Shown here: positions 18,790 to 27,060 of the stretch, piece by piece | Layout: the number at the start of each line of letters is the position of its first letter | Numbering within the stretch: the first letter of the stretch is position 1 | From: Trueperella sp. | Lineage (GTDB): Bacteria > Actinomycetota > Actinomycetes > Actinomycetales > Actinomycetaceae | Assembly: GCA_030532125.1 (NCBI GenBank) | Contig: JAUNLU010000001.1 | Coordinates: forward strand, 673,332 to 737,331 | Reading direction: 5' to 3' | DNA: 64,000 nucleotides | Translations under genes and position numbers: made by a program | The notes under the pieces: generated by a model | Told to the model about the DNA's origin: nothing | The model's database searches: none | The model's input: only the letters and a program-made list of their open reading frames with translations

Positions 18790-21003
18790 CTACTGCTCGG
18801 GATATGCCAAATAAACTTGCATACTCAGCGGCGCCATTGTGGTCACTGCCTGCGGCTCATATTTTCGGGTGCCAGGGCGGGGGCGTTCCCACTGCGAATC
18901 CCACACCAGGTGGAACGGTAAATTCCGCGCGGTTGGCAGTTGTATGGTCTGGGCATTGGGGGAGCCATTCAACACCAGCAACACATCGGCATCAGTGCCG
19001 GCCCCGGAGCGCAGCACCTGAATGACGCGCTCGGTATTGTCAAACCACAAATATTCCGGCACCTGATTTCCAGTGCGATCCAGCCACTCTAGGTCAGGCA
19101 GGGCATCCGCGCCTACCGCAGTTCCGGTATAGAACGAGGTCGGGCGCAATGCCGAATTTTCCCGGCGCAATTGCAGCAGATACTTGGTGGTTTGGTACAT
19201 GTCTTGCTGCGTTGGTCCGAGTGGCCAATCCAGCCAGGAGAGTGGGGAATCTTGGCAGTAGGCGTTGTTGTTCCCGTTTTGGGTTTTCAAGATTTCATCG
19301 CCCGCGGTGATCATTGGGGTGCCCGCTGCCAGCAACAGCGACGCCATCAAGTTGCGCGCTGATTTCCGCCGCGCCGCTGCCACCTCATCCGGCAAATCTG
19401 CTGGGTTCCCCTCCACTCCGTGGTTCCACGATAGGTTATTGGGGGTGCCATCGCGGTTTTCTTCGCCGTTGTCCCAGTTGTGCTTCTCGTTATAGGAAAC
19501 CAGATCAGCCAAAGTGAAGCCATCATGTGCAGTGATCATATTGACGCTGGCGTGTACGGAGCGCCCACCTGGCGTGCGGCCATGGCTGAACAGATCTGCT
19601 GATCCGGAAAGTCGCGTGGCTAGATCGCGCTGGTCTTCACCTGCGCCCCCGGCGGTAATCGCCGCTGGTTCGCTGAGCCAGAAACTGCGCAAGGTGTCCC
19701 GGAAGCGATCGTTCCAGTCCGCCGTCGGAATCGGGAACTGCCCAGTGCGCCAGCCGCCAAAACCCACGTCCCACGGTTCGTTAATTAATTTGATTTCGCG
19801 CAAAACTGGATCAGTAGCCATCGCCTGGTACAACGGATGGTGGCGGTTGAAGGTGTCGCCATCGCGCGAAAGGGTAACCGCCAGGTCGAACCGGAAGCCG
19901 TCAATCCCAAATTCACTAACCCAGTAGCGCAGGGAGTCGAGGGTGAGTCGGATAACTGATTGCCGGCGGAAGTCCAGCGAATTTCCGCAGCCGGTGCTGT
20001 CTTTGAATTGCCCCGGGCGGGCGGAATCATGCCGATAGTACGAGGTGTTGTCCAGCCCGCGCCAGCTCACCGTAGGGCCGTCAATTCCCGCTTCGCAAGT
20101 GTGGTTGTAGACCACGTCCAAAATAACTTCGATCCCCGCCTCGTGTAGGGCACAGACCATCTGCTTCACTTCGGTTAGCACCGCTTGCGGGCCAGCAGCC
20201 TGGGCATGCGCAGTGGCATAGGACGGCTCTGGAGCAAAGAATCCCAGAGTGTTGTAACCCCAGTAGTTAGCTTTGCCCTGCTGGGTGAGGAACGGTTCGC
20301 TCATTTTGGCGTGGATGGGGAGTAGCTCAATTGCGGTAATCCCCAGATTTTGCAGATAAGCAACTGTTTCGGGATGTGCCAAGCCAGCGTAGGTGCCGCG
20401 CAGCTCCGCGGGGATGCGGTCAAACTGCTTAGTCAGCCCCACCACATGGGCTTCGTAAATAACGGTGGTGTTCCAGGGTAGATACAGCGGTTGCGTTAGG
20501 GGTGACTCCGGCGCCACCACAGTGCCGAGCGGGGCCAGTGCCGCTGAATCACGGGTGTCGAGCGGGAAATCGGGAGCTGGCAGTAGGTCAGTATCTACTA
20601 CATGAGAATACAGTTCTGGACCTAGCTGAGCCGAGCGCCCAATTGCTCGGGTGTATGGATCCAGTAGCAGCTTATTTGGGTTGTGCCGGAGCCCAGCTCC
20701 GGGTTCCCATTTTCCGAAAACGCGGTAGCCGTAGTGTTGCCCGGCGCCAATCCCAGGAATGTGACCGCTCCACAGTCCGAAGTTGTCTCGGTTCAGACTC
20801 CAATGCTGCTCAGTATTGGTGGCTGGGTCCACTAGGCATACCCAAACTTCGTTGGCGTAGCTTGCCTGCACCGCAAAATCCACCCCGGTTTCCCGCAGGT
20901 GTGCGCCTAACTGGGCCGGGCGGCGTCGTATCGGCTGGCAGGGCTGAGCGCTGCCAGGTACGAATTTGGTGTCGGATACAGCAGTGTTGGTCACGCCCTC
21001 CAT
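18790..21003 (-). CDS. glgX: Glycogen debranching enzyme GlgX (isoamylase type)
   Basis: Hydrolyses alpha-1,6 branch linkages of phosphorylase-limited glycogen. The 737-residue protein has an N-terminal CBM48 domain (GAHLRETGVDFAVQASYANEV), then a GH13 barrel: VYNHTCE, nucleophile Asp in GIDGFRFDLAV, acid/base Glu in LINEPWDVG, and ITAHDGFTLADLVSYNEKHN. The start is not certain: ATG 21003 is chosen because longer options run into the mnmA promoter, yet no good ribosome site is visible. It is divergent from mnmA. With glgP it completes the breakdown arm of glycogen metabolism. Confidence 0.93.
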   Translation of the reverse strand: MEGVTNTAVSDTKFVPGSAQPCQPIRRRPAQLGAHLRETGVDFAVQASYANEVWVCLVDPATNTEQHWSLNRDNFGLWSGHIPGIGAGQHYGYRVFGKWEPGAGLRHNPNKLLLDPYTRAIGRSAQLGPELYSHVVDTDLLPAPDFPLDTRDSAALAPLGTVVAPESPLTQPLYLPWNTTVIYEAHVVGLTKQFDRIPAELRGTYAGLAHPETVAYLQNLGITAIELLPIHAKMSEPFLTQQGKANYWGYNTLGFFAPEPSYATAHAQAAGPQAVLTEVKQMVCALHEAGIEVILDVVYNHTCEAGIDGPTVSWRGLDNTSYYRHDSARPGQFKDSTGCGNSLDFRRQSVIRLTLDSLRYWVSEFGIDGFRFDLAVTLSRDGDTFNRHHPLYQAMATDPVLREIKLINEPWDVGFGGWRTGQFPIPTADWNDRFRDTLRSFWLSEPAAITAGGAGEDQRDLATRLSGSADLFSHGRTPGGRSVHASVNMITAHDGFTLADLVSYNEKHNWDNGEENRDGTPNNLSWNHGVEGNPADLPDEVAAARRKSARNLMASLLLAAGTPMITAGDEILKTQNGNNNAYCQDSPLSWLDWPLGPTQQDMYQTTKYLLQLRRENSALRPTSFYTGTAVGADALPDLEWLDRTGNQVPEYLWFDNTERVIQVLRSGAGTDADVLLVLNGSPNAQTIQLPTARNLPFHLVWDSQWERPRPGTRKYEPQAVTTMAPLSMQVYLAYPEQ

Positions 21004-21066
21004 TGTGGCAGGTGTGGCGGTGATTTGCCGATTGAGAGCGGCCGAGAGCACAAAAATCCGGGTGCA

Positions 21067-21104
21067 TTGGCACACATCAAGCCGACGTTTTATGATCGCC
21101 TACG
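21067..21104 (+). promoter_or_regulatory. Strong sigma70-type promoter giving a leaderless mnmA transcript
   Basis: TTGGCA (21067-21072), an 18-nt spacer and TATGAT (21091-21096), followed by 7 nt and GTG 21104. Both hexamers differ from consensus by one base. The expected transcription start coincides with the first base of the start codon, and no Shine-Dalgarno sequence is present. Confidence 0.75.
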
Positions 21105-22225
21105 TGAAGGTACTAGCTGCAATGTCCGGCGGGGTGGATTCAGCGGTTGCTGCTGCCCGCGCGGTGGAAGCCGGCCACGAGGTGTCGGCAGTTTATTTAG
21201 CGTTGCACAATAATTTGGCGTCCACGGAAATGCTGGATCCGACGCAGCGCCAGGCCGGGTGCGGCAACCCGCAAGACGCCGCTGATGCGGCAGCAAATTC
21301 GGAAAAGATCGGCATTCCCTTTGAGCAGTGGGACTATGCAGCGGAGTTTTCCCAGATAGTTATTGCTGATTTTTTGGCGCAGTACGAAGCGGGATACACC
21401 CCAAATCCATGTATCAGATGCAACCAGACCGTTAAGTTTGCGGTGCTGTTTGACTACGCTCGCATCCGAGGTTTTGACGCTGTGCTCACTGGCCACTATG
21501 CCCGCACTATTGCGCCGCAGGCAGCTGACGGACGGGCGGATGCGGCGGTGCCTACCCAGTTGTGGCGCGGGCAAGCATTTGAAAAAGATCAGTCCTATGT
21601 GCTCGCTGGATTGAGCCAGGAGATGCTGGCATTTTCGATGTTCCCGCTGGGGGACATGCCAGATAAAGACGCCGTTCGCGCTGAAGCTGCTGCCCGGGGG
21701 CTAGCAGTAGCTAATAAACCGGATTCTTTTGATATTTGTTTTATCCCCGACGGTGATACGCAAGGTTTTTTGCGCACGCGGTTAGGGGAGCGGCCCGGGT
21801 TAGTGGTTGACGAAACTGGGCAAACAGTAGGCGAACACCGGGGAGCGTACGCCTACACCATCGGGCAGCGCAAAGGGCTGGGGCTGGGCCGGCCGGCAGC
21901 AGATGGGCGCCCCCGCTACGTGATTGATGTGAACGTCAAAGAAAATATCGTCACGGTAGGGCCAAAGGAGCTACTGCAAACCCGCAAAATCTGGGCCGAT
22001 CAGCCGCTGTGGCATGCCACTGATATTCCATGTGTGGACTGGATCCCCGCTCAAGTGCAGGTGCGCGCCCATGGCCGCCCCCTAGCAGCCCAGGTGCGGA
22101 TTGCAGACGGGCGCCTACAAGTAGAACTGAACGAAAAGTTGGGGGCACTGGCACGTGGGCAGTCGGTAGTGGTCTATCGGGACGACCGCGTGCTGGGGCA
22201 CGGGGTCATCTCGAAAACTGAGTAA
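21104..22225 (+). CDS. mnmA: tRNA-specific 2-thiouridylase
   Basis: Adds sulfur to C2 of the wobble uridine of Lys, Glu and Gln tRNAs. From GTG 21104 the protein has 373 residues and begins MKVLAAMSGGVDS; the SGGVDS P-loop (residues 8-13) binds ATP. The two catalytic cysteines are visible in GYTPNPCIRCN (about residue 103) and FDICFIPDGD (about residue 212). The GTG is preferred over ATG 21092 because ATG 21092 overlaps the -10 box TATGAT and the expected transcript starts at 21104. It runs divergently from glgX and ends 20 nt before the convergent gnd gene. Confidence 0.95.
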   Translation: MKVLAAMSGGVDSAVAAARAVEAGHEVSAVYLALHNNLASTEMLDPTQRQAGCGNPQDAADAAANSEKIGIPFEQWDYAAEFSQIVIADFLAQYEAGYTPNPCIRCNQTVKFAVLFDYARIRGFDAVLTGHYARTIAPQAADGRADAAVPTQLWRGQAFEKDQSYVLAGLSQEMLAFSMFPLGDMPDKDAVRAEAAARGLAVANKPDSFDICFIPDGDTQGFLRTRLGERPGLVVDETGQTVGEHRGAYAYTIGQRKGLGLGRPAADGRPRYVIDVNVKENIVTVGPKELLQTRKIWADQPLWHATDIPCVDWIPAQVQVRAHGRPLAAQVRIADGRLQVELNEKLGALARGQSVVVYRDDRVLGHGVISKTE

Positions 22226-22245
22226 CTGCTGGTGCCCGAACTAAA

Positions 22246-23685
22246 TTAGTGGTTCACCTGCTGCTCACTGCGATCAGCAGACCACAAAGTGTGGAAGACG
22301 CCGTCACGGTCAATGCGCCGATAAGTATGTGCCCCGAAGAAATCGCGTTGCCCTTGCACAACTGCAGTGGGTAGCCGGTCGGTGCGGATCGCGTCAAAAA
22401 AGTTGAGGGCTGCCGCTAATGCGGGTACCGGGATTCCGGCGCCGATAGCTGCAGTTACTACTTGGCGCCAGGGCTGTTCTGCGTTCCGCAAGGCGTCAGC
22501 GAAGTAGTCATCAGCGGCCAATAGTTCTAAGTCGGGCTGGGCCTGGTAAGCATCGCTAATCTGATCCAGGAATTGCGCCCGGATAATGCAGCCGGCCCGC
22601 CAAATGCGCGCTAGCGCACTGAAATCCAGGTTCCAGTCGTATTCTGCCGAGGCAGCCTGCAACTGCATGAATCCTTGGGTGTATGAAATAACTTTTGCGG
22701 CAAATAGCGCTTGCCGTAGCGACTCTACAAACTCACTCTGTGCCGCCCCAGTTATTTCCTTAGTGGGCGCCGCAAAGGTTGCTGCTGCCAGTTTCCGGGC
22801 AGCGGCGGCGGCAGAAACTCCGCGCGCCATCGTGGCCTCGCTGATCACCGTAACCGGGGTGGCTAAGGTTAACGCATCCTGTACCGTCCAGGCACCGGTG
22901 CCTTTCTGCCCAGCCACATCGCTAATGATGTCAATAAACGGCTTATCGGTTTCGGCGTCAACTTGTGCCAGCACCTCAGCGGTTACTTCAATGAGATAAG
23001 AGTTCAGTTCGGTGGTATTCCAGTCCCGGAACACTGCAGAAATTTCGGCGGGGGTCATTCCGAGCCCATGCCGCATCACTTGGTACGCCTCGGCGATCAG
23101 CTGCATATCGGCGTATTCGATGCCGTTGTGCACCATCTTCACATAGTGCCCGGCACCGTCGGGGCCAATATAGGTGCAGCACGGTGCGCCGTCATCCGCG
23201 TGCGCCGCGATCGATTCAAACATTGGCCCGAGTCGATCGTAGGAGGCAGGCGAACCGCCCGGCATCAATGAGGGCCCAAGCAGAGCGCCCTCTTCGCCGC
23301 CAGAGGTTCCGCATCCCACGAAGTGTAGGCCTTTTTCGCGCAGGGCGGCTTCCCGGCGCCGGGTATCTTGATAAAAGGAATTGCCCATATCAACCACGAT
23401 GTCGCCCGGCGTAAATTCCGCCGCCAACTGGTCGATAGCAGCATCGGTGGGGGCACCAGCTGGTACCAGCAGTAGCGCCACTCGAGGGGTGTCGAGTTTC
23501 GCCACGAAGTCAGTAATATCTGCTGCGGGCAGCAGCGTCCCTTCTGACTCATATGCCGTTGCCAGGCGGCGGGCTTTTTCTGGGTCTAGGTCGTAAATGG
23601 CAACCTTGTGCCCGTGCCGCGCCAAGTTACGGGCTAAGGACGCGCCCATAACTCCAGTGCCAACCACACCAATGTCTGCTTTCAT
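22246..23685 (-). CDS. gnd: 6-phosphogluconate dehydrogenase, decarboxylating
   Basis: Oxidises 6-phosphogluconate to ribulose-5-phosphate and CO2 with NADP+. The 479-residue protein has the N-terminal Rossmann motif GVVGTGVMGASLARNLARHG, the conserved GCGTSGGEEGAL segment, the catalytic Lys-containing YVKMVHNGIEYADMQ, and the C-terminal tail YRRIDRDGVFHTLW. Length is that of the long (homodimeric) family. The ATG has GAGGAG 7 nt upstream. It is the last gene of the gluconate/idonate operon and takes the product of gluconokinase into the pentose phosphate pathway. Confidence 0.96.
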   Translation of the reverse strand: MKADIGVVGTGVMGASLARNLARHGHKVAIYDLDPEKARRLATAYESEGTLLPAADITDFVAKLDTPRVALLLVPAGAPTDAAIDQLAAEFTPGDIVVDMGNSFYQDTRRREAALREKGLHFVGCGTSGGEEGALLGPSLMPGGSPASYDRLGPMFESIAAHADDGAPCCTYIGPDGAGHYVKMVHNGIEYADMQLIAEAYQVMRHGLGMTPAEISAVFRDWNTTELNSYLIEVTAEVLAQVDAETDKPFIDIISDVAGQKGTGAWTVQDALTLATPVTVISEATMARGVSAAAAARKLAAATFAAPTKEITGAAQSEFVESLRQALFAAKVISYTQGFMQLQAASAEYDWNLDFSALARIWRAGCIIRAQFLDQISDAYQAQPDLELLAADDYFADALRNAEQPWRQVVTAAIGAGIPVPALAAALNFFDAIRTDRLPTAVVQGQRDFFGAHTYRRIDRDGVFHTLWSADRSEQQVNH

Positions 23686-23706
23686 TGCTTCTCCTCAGTT
23701 AGGGGA

Positions 23707-24723
23707 TTAATCCTCGTACCACAGGTTGATAGCCACTTTCCCGGATTCGCGGGAGTCGCGGGCGATCTCGAACCCGCCGCGTGCGTCATTAGCGGCGATG
23801 ATATGTGTCAATACATTCTCCAGCTGTGGGTTGTCCTGCAGCAGGTAGATAGCGTCGTCTATCTCGTCGCGGAACCGGAATACCCCGGTCATAGTGGCTT
23901 CTTTTGAGATTAGTGGGGCTAGGGCGATCGGAATATCTCCGCCGGGCACCATCCCCACTTGCACTACCAGTCCGCGCCGGCGCACTGCGCTGATTGCTGC
24001 CGAAATAGCTGGGAAAGCTCCGGAGCATTCCAGTACGACGTCGAAGGACTCGGCTGTTAGCGGAGTTTCGGTCACATTAATCGTGCCAGTTACACCCAGT
24101 GCGGTGGCGCGTTGCAGCGGCTTTTCAAATAGGTCACAGACCCACAGTTCTGCCGCACCGTTCGCCATTGCGGCCCCAGCCGTCAATAGCCCGATTGGTC
24201 CTGCGCCGCTCACCAATACTTTCTTACCGGTGAGGTCACCAGCGCGGTGCACGGCGTGCAAGCCCACCGCAGTGGGTTCGGATAGTACTGCCCGTTTCAT
24301 GGGCAGGCCTTCTGGTAGCACTCGCACTTGATCGTGGCGCAGCAACAGGTATTCACTCATTCCGCCCTGGGTGTGCGGCATAGTAGACGCCGACCCCAAG
24401 TAGGCGCCGTTAGGCCACAGGTGTGGCTCCGTCTCTAGGCCGGGCAGTGCGGTACCGAAAGTAGCGGGATGGGGAGTGATAGGTGTACCCGGGGCAAATT
24501 TGCCATCCGGATCTTCCGCCACCACACCGCATACTTCGTGACCTGGGATCAGCGGCTCGCGCACTTTGAATTCGCCATTGGCGCCTGCAAAATAGTAGTG
24601 CAGATCAGAGCCGCAAATACCGGCATAAGCCACCCGCATCAGCACCTCGCCTGGTCCAGGTTGAGGAGTTGGCACTTCCTCCACCCGGATATCTTCTTTG
24701 CCGTGAATTACTACTGCGCGCAT
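23707..24723 (-). CDS. idnD: L-idonate 5-dehydrogenase-like zinc alcohol dehydrogenase
   Basis: Medium-chain dehydrogenase, predicted to interconvert L-idonate and 5-keto-D-gluconate. The 338-residue protein has the catalytic-zinc elements GICGSDLHYY (about residues 36-45) and GHEVCGV, and the NAD(P) motif GAGPIGLL (about residues 172-179). The lobe that in relatives carries four cysteines for structural zinc reads FGTALPGLETEPHLWPNG and has no Cys, so that metal site is lost. The ATG follows the idnO-like stop directly (TAAATG). Family and context support the role, but sorbitol/threonine dehydrogenase relatives share the fold. Confidence 0.83.
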   Translation of the reverse strand: MRAVVIHGKEDIRVEEVPTPQPGPGEVLMRVAYAGICGSDLHYYFAGANGEFKVREPLIPGHEVCGVVAEDPDGKFAPGTPITPHPATFGTALPGLETEPHLWPNGAYLGSASTMPHTQGGMSEYLLLRHDQVRVLPEGLPMKRAVLSEPTAVGLHAVHRAGDLTGKKVLVSGAGPIGLLTAGAAMANGAAELWVCDLFEKPLQRATALGVTGTINVTETPLTAESFDVVLECSGAFPAISAAISAVRRRGLVVQVGMVPGGDIPIALAPLISKEATMTGVFRFRDEIDDAIYLLQDNPQLENVLTHIIAANDARGGFEIARDSRESGKVAINLWYED

Positions 24724-25494
24724 TTACACCACCGCCGTCATCCCACCGTCTACAAACAAGTTCTGCCCAGTTACGAAAGACGACGCCGGGGAGCACAAGT
24801 AGAGCAGTGTTCCGATTAGTTCTTCGGGATCGCCCCACCGGCCTGCCGGGGTGCGTGCCCGCAGCCAAGCGTCAAACTCGGCATCTGCTACCAGCGCAGT
24901 ATTCATTTCAGTTGCGAAGTAGCCGGGGGAGAGTTGGTTTACTTGGATGTTGTATCGGGCCAGATCGGCGGTTAGCCCTTGAGTGAACATGGCGAGTCCG
25001 CCTTTAGAGGCGCAGTACGGGGCAATGGTTTGCCGGGCGAGGCGGGACTGCACTGAACCGATCATCACGATCTTTCCGCCTTTGCCGCGGGCAATCATGG
25101 CCGCTGCTACGGGTTTAGTTACGTAGAACGCAGCGGAAAGATTCGTGGTGATAAGTTCTTCCCAGTCAGCGGCTGGGAATTCGGCAATGGGGTGGCGCCG
25201 CTGAATGCCAGCGTTATTCACCAAAATATCTATTACGCCGTACTTCTCACCGATTGCGGCTACTGCGTCTTCTGCAGCAGCCGCATCGGTGACGTCGAAG
25301 ACGGCGGTAAATACCTCATTGCCGGTTTCGGCTGCCAGTTGTTGGGCAGCCGCCACCACTTTCTCTTCGCTGCGTCCGTGCAGAATAACTTTTGCGCCTG
25401 CCGCTGACAGTCCGCGGGCGAGCGTATAGCCCAGCCCGCGGTTGGAGCCAGTTACTAGCGCCAGTTTGTCTGTTACGGAAAACAGCTCAGACAT
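24724..25494 (-). CDS. idnO: Gluconate 5-dehydrogenase / 5-keto-D-gluconate reductase (SDR family)
   Basis: Short-chain dehydrogenase predicted to reduce 5-keto-D-gluconate to D-gluconate with NAD(P)H. The 256-residue protein has the cofactor motif TGSNRGLGYTLA (about residues 15-26), NNAGI, the catalytic SVQSRLARQTIAPYCASKGG with Ser, Tyr and Lys, and the C-terminal GQNLFVDGGMTAV. It lies between the GntP permease (11 nt away) and the idonate dehydrogenase (adjacent), so product and substrate of the neighbours match. SDR specificity cannot be read from sequence alone; the operon is the main argument. Confidence 0.88.
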   Translation of the reverse strand: MSELFSVTDKLALVTGSNRGLGYTLARGLSAAGAKVILHGRSEEKVVAAAQQLAAETGNEVFTAVFDVTDAAAAEDAVAAIGEKYGVIDILVNNAGIQRRHPIAEFPAADWEELITTNLSAAFYVTKPVAAAMIARGKGGKIVMIGSVQSRLARQTIAPYCASKGGLAMFTQGLTADLARYNIQVNQLSPGYFATEMNTALVADAEFDAWLRARTPAGRWGDPEELIGTLLYLCSPASSFVTGQNLFVDGGMTAVV

Positions 25495-25505
25495 TTATAA
25501 ACCGC

Positions 25506-26939
25506 CTAAGCTACCAGCGACACCAGCAATACGATGCCGAATGCCATCAGCGATTCAAATGCCTGCTGCGTAGTCCAAACTTTCAACGTGGTCTTTACGT
25601 CCATACCCATGAGGCGACCCACCAGCCAGAAGCCAGAGTCGTTCACATGGGAGGCGAATACCGAACCGGCCGAAGCGGCTAGCACAATACAGGCCACGCC
25701 CAGGGCGCTCATTTCGCCGCTGGCAACTGCGGATTCTACGCCTGGTGTTACCAGTGCAGCGGTGGTCAGCAATGCCACCGTTGCGGAGCCTTGTGCTAGG
25801 CGCAATGCCACCGCGATCAGGTATGCCGCCAAGATCAGCGGAATGCCAATGTTTTCCATCGCGCCGGATAGGGCGTCGCCAATTCCGGAGGCGCGCAGTA
25901 CGCCACCAAACATGCCGCCGGCGCCAGTGATCAGCACAACGGAAGCGATCGGACCCAGTGCCGAATCAACTACTTTCTCCAGGGCTACCTTATCCTCAGC
26001 AACTTTCTTACCCAGCACGACCATTGCCACCAGAGCAGCGATGAGTAGCGCAACCGGGGTATTGCCCAGCATGATTAGGAACTGAACTACCGAGGAGTCG
26101 GCGCTAATTGCTTCCGACTTCACCGCCATGCTCAGGCCGGTGTTGAAGAAGATCAGGAGCACGGGCAGCAGCATCAGGGCAATAACGGTGGCTACCGACG
26201 GCGGATTCTTAGCAAGGTCTTCGTCGTCCATAGAACCGAAGAGCTTTGGAACTGCGATGTTGTAGCGCTTGCCGACGAAGCGTCCCCACAGCACACCAGT
26301 TACGTAGAAGGTTGGGATAGCGACGAGGATACCGAGTGCCATTACCAAGCCCATATTGGCGCCGAGCAGTGCTGAAGCGCCCACCGGACCAGGGTGCGGT
26401 GGCAAGAATACGTGCATCACGGAGAATGCGGCTGCGGCTGGCATGCCGTAGAGCAGCACCGAGCCACCCAGGCGGGCGCCAACTGCGAATACGATCGGCA
26501 GCATAACCACCAGGCCGGCGTCAAAGAAGATCGGGAAGCCCATAATCAGGGATGCGATGCCAAGAGCCAGCGGCGCACGTTTTTCGCCGAAAGTTCTGAT
26601 CATGGCGTCTGCCAGAACTTTTGCCCCGCCAGATGCTTCCACTAGCTTGCCAAGCATAGCGCCCAATGCCACCAGTAGTGCCACTGAGCCTAACGTGCCA
26701 CCGAAGGAGCTAACCAGTACGTTAACCAGGTCGGTGAGCGGGATCCCGGTAGCCAATGCGGTGAGCAAGCTAACCAAGATCAGGGTGAGGAAAGCGTGCA
26801 ACCGGAACACGATTACCGCAATCAGAATAACGGCAATCGCGGCTAACGCGATTCCTAGAAGTGGCCCAGCGCCGAGGGTTTGTTCCCAGGTGTCCATATT
26901 GGTGAGGAACGGCGCTGCTTGGGGAATTACAGCTAACAT
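25506..26939 (-). CDS. gntP: Gluconate:H+ symporter, GntP family
   Basis: Inner-membrane permease for gluconate or related aldonates. The 477-residue protein is almost wholly hydrophobic, with about 12-14 segments, and shows family hallmarks: GGTLGSVALLVALGAMLGKLVEASGGAKVLADAM near residues 79-112, PIFFDAGLVVMLPIVFA, HVFLPPHPGPVGASALLGANMG, and GSATVALLTTAALV. It lies between gluconokinase and the 5-ketogluconate reductase, matching uptake followed by catabolism. GGAG is present upstream of the ATG. It ends 11 nt before idnO. Confidence 0.94.
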   Translation of the reverse strand: MLAVIPQAAPFLTNMDTWEQTLGAGPLLGIALAAIAVILIAVIVFRLHAFLTLILVSLLTALATGIPLTDLVNVLVSSFGGTLGSVALLVALGAMLGKLVEASGGAKVLADAMIRTFGEKRAPLALGIASLIMGFPIFFDAGLVVMLPIVFAVGARLGGSVLLYGMPAAAAFSVMHVFLPPHPGPVGASALLGANMGLVMALGILVAIPTFYVTGVLWGRFVGKRYNIAVPKLFGSMDDEDLAKNPPSVATVIALMLLPVLLIFFNTGLSMAVKSEAISADSSVVQFLIMLGNTPVALLIAALVAMVVLGKKVAEDKVALEKVVDSALGPIASVVLITGAGGMFGGVLRASGIGDALSGAMENIGIPLILAAYLIAVALRLAQGSATVALLTTAALVTPGVESAVASGEMSALGVACIVLAASAGSVFASHVNDSGFWLVGRLMGMDVKTTLKVWTTQQAFESLMAFGIVLLVSLVA

Positions 26940-27060
26940 TGTGTCTCCGTCTTGTCAGTTATTACTTACAGTTGGGATGCCGGGCATCTAGTTGCGCTGC
27001 CTAAGGCACCCTACTTAGGGGCCTGGAGGCGCCTAGTTTTAGCGCCCCCGGAACCCCGGT

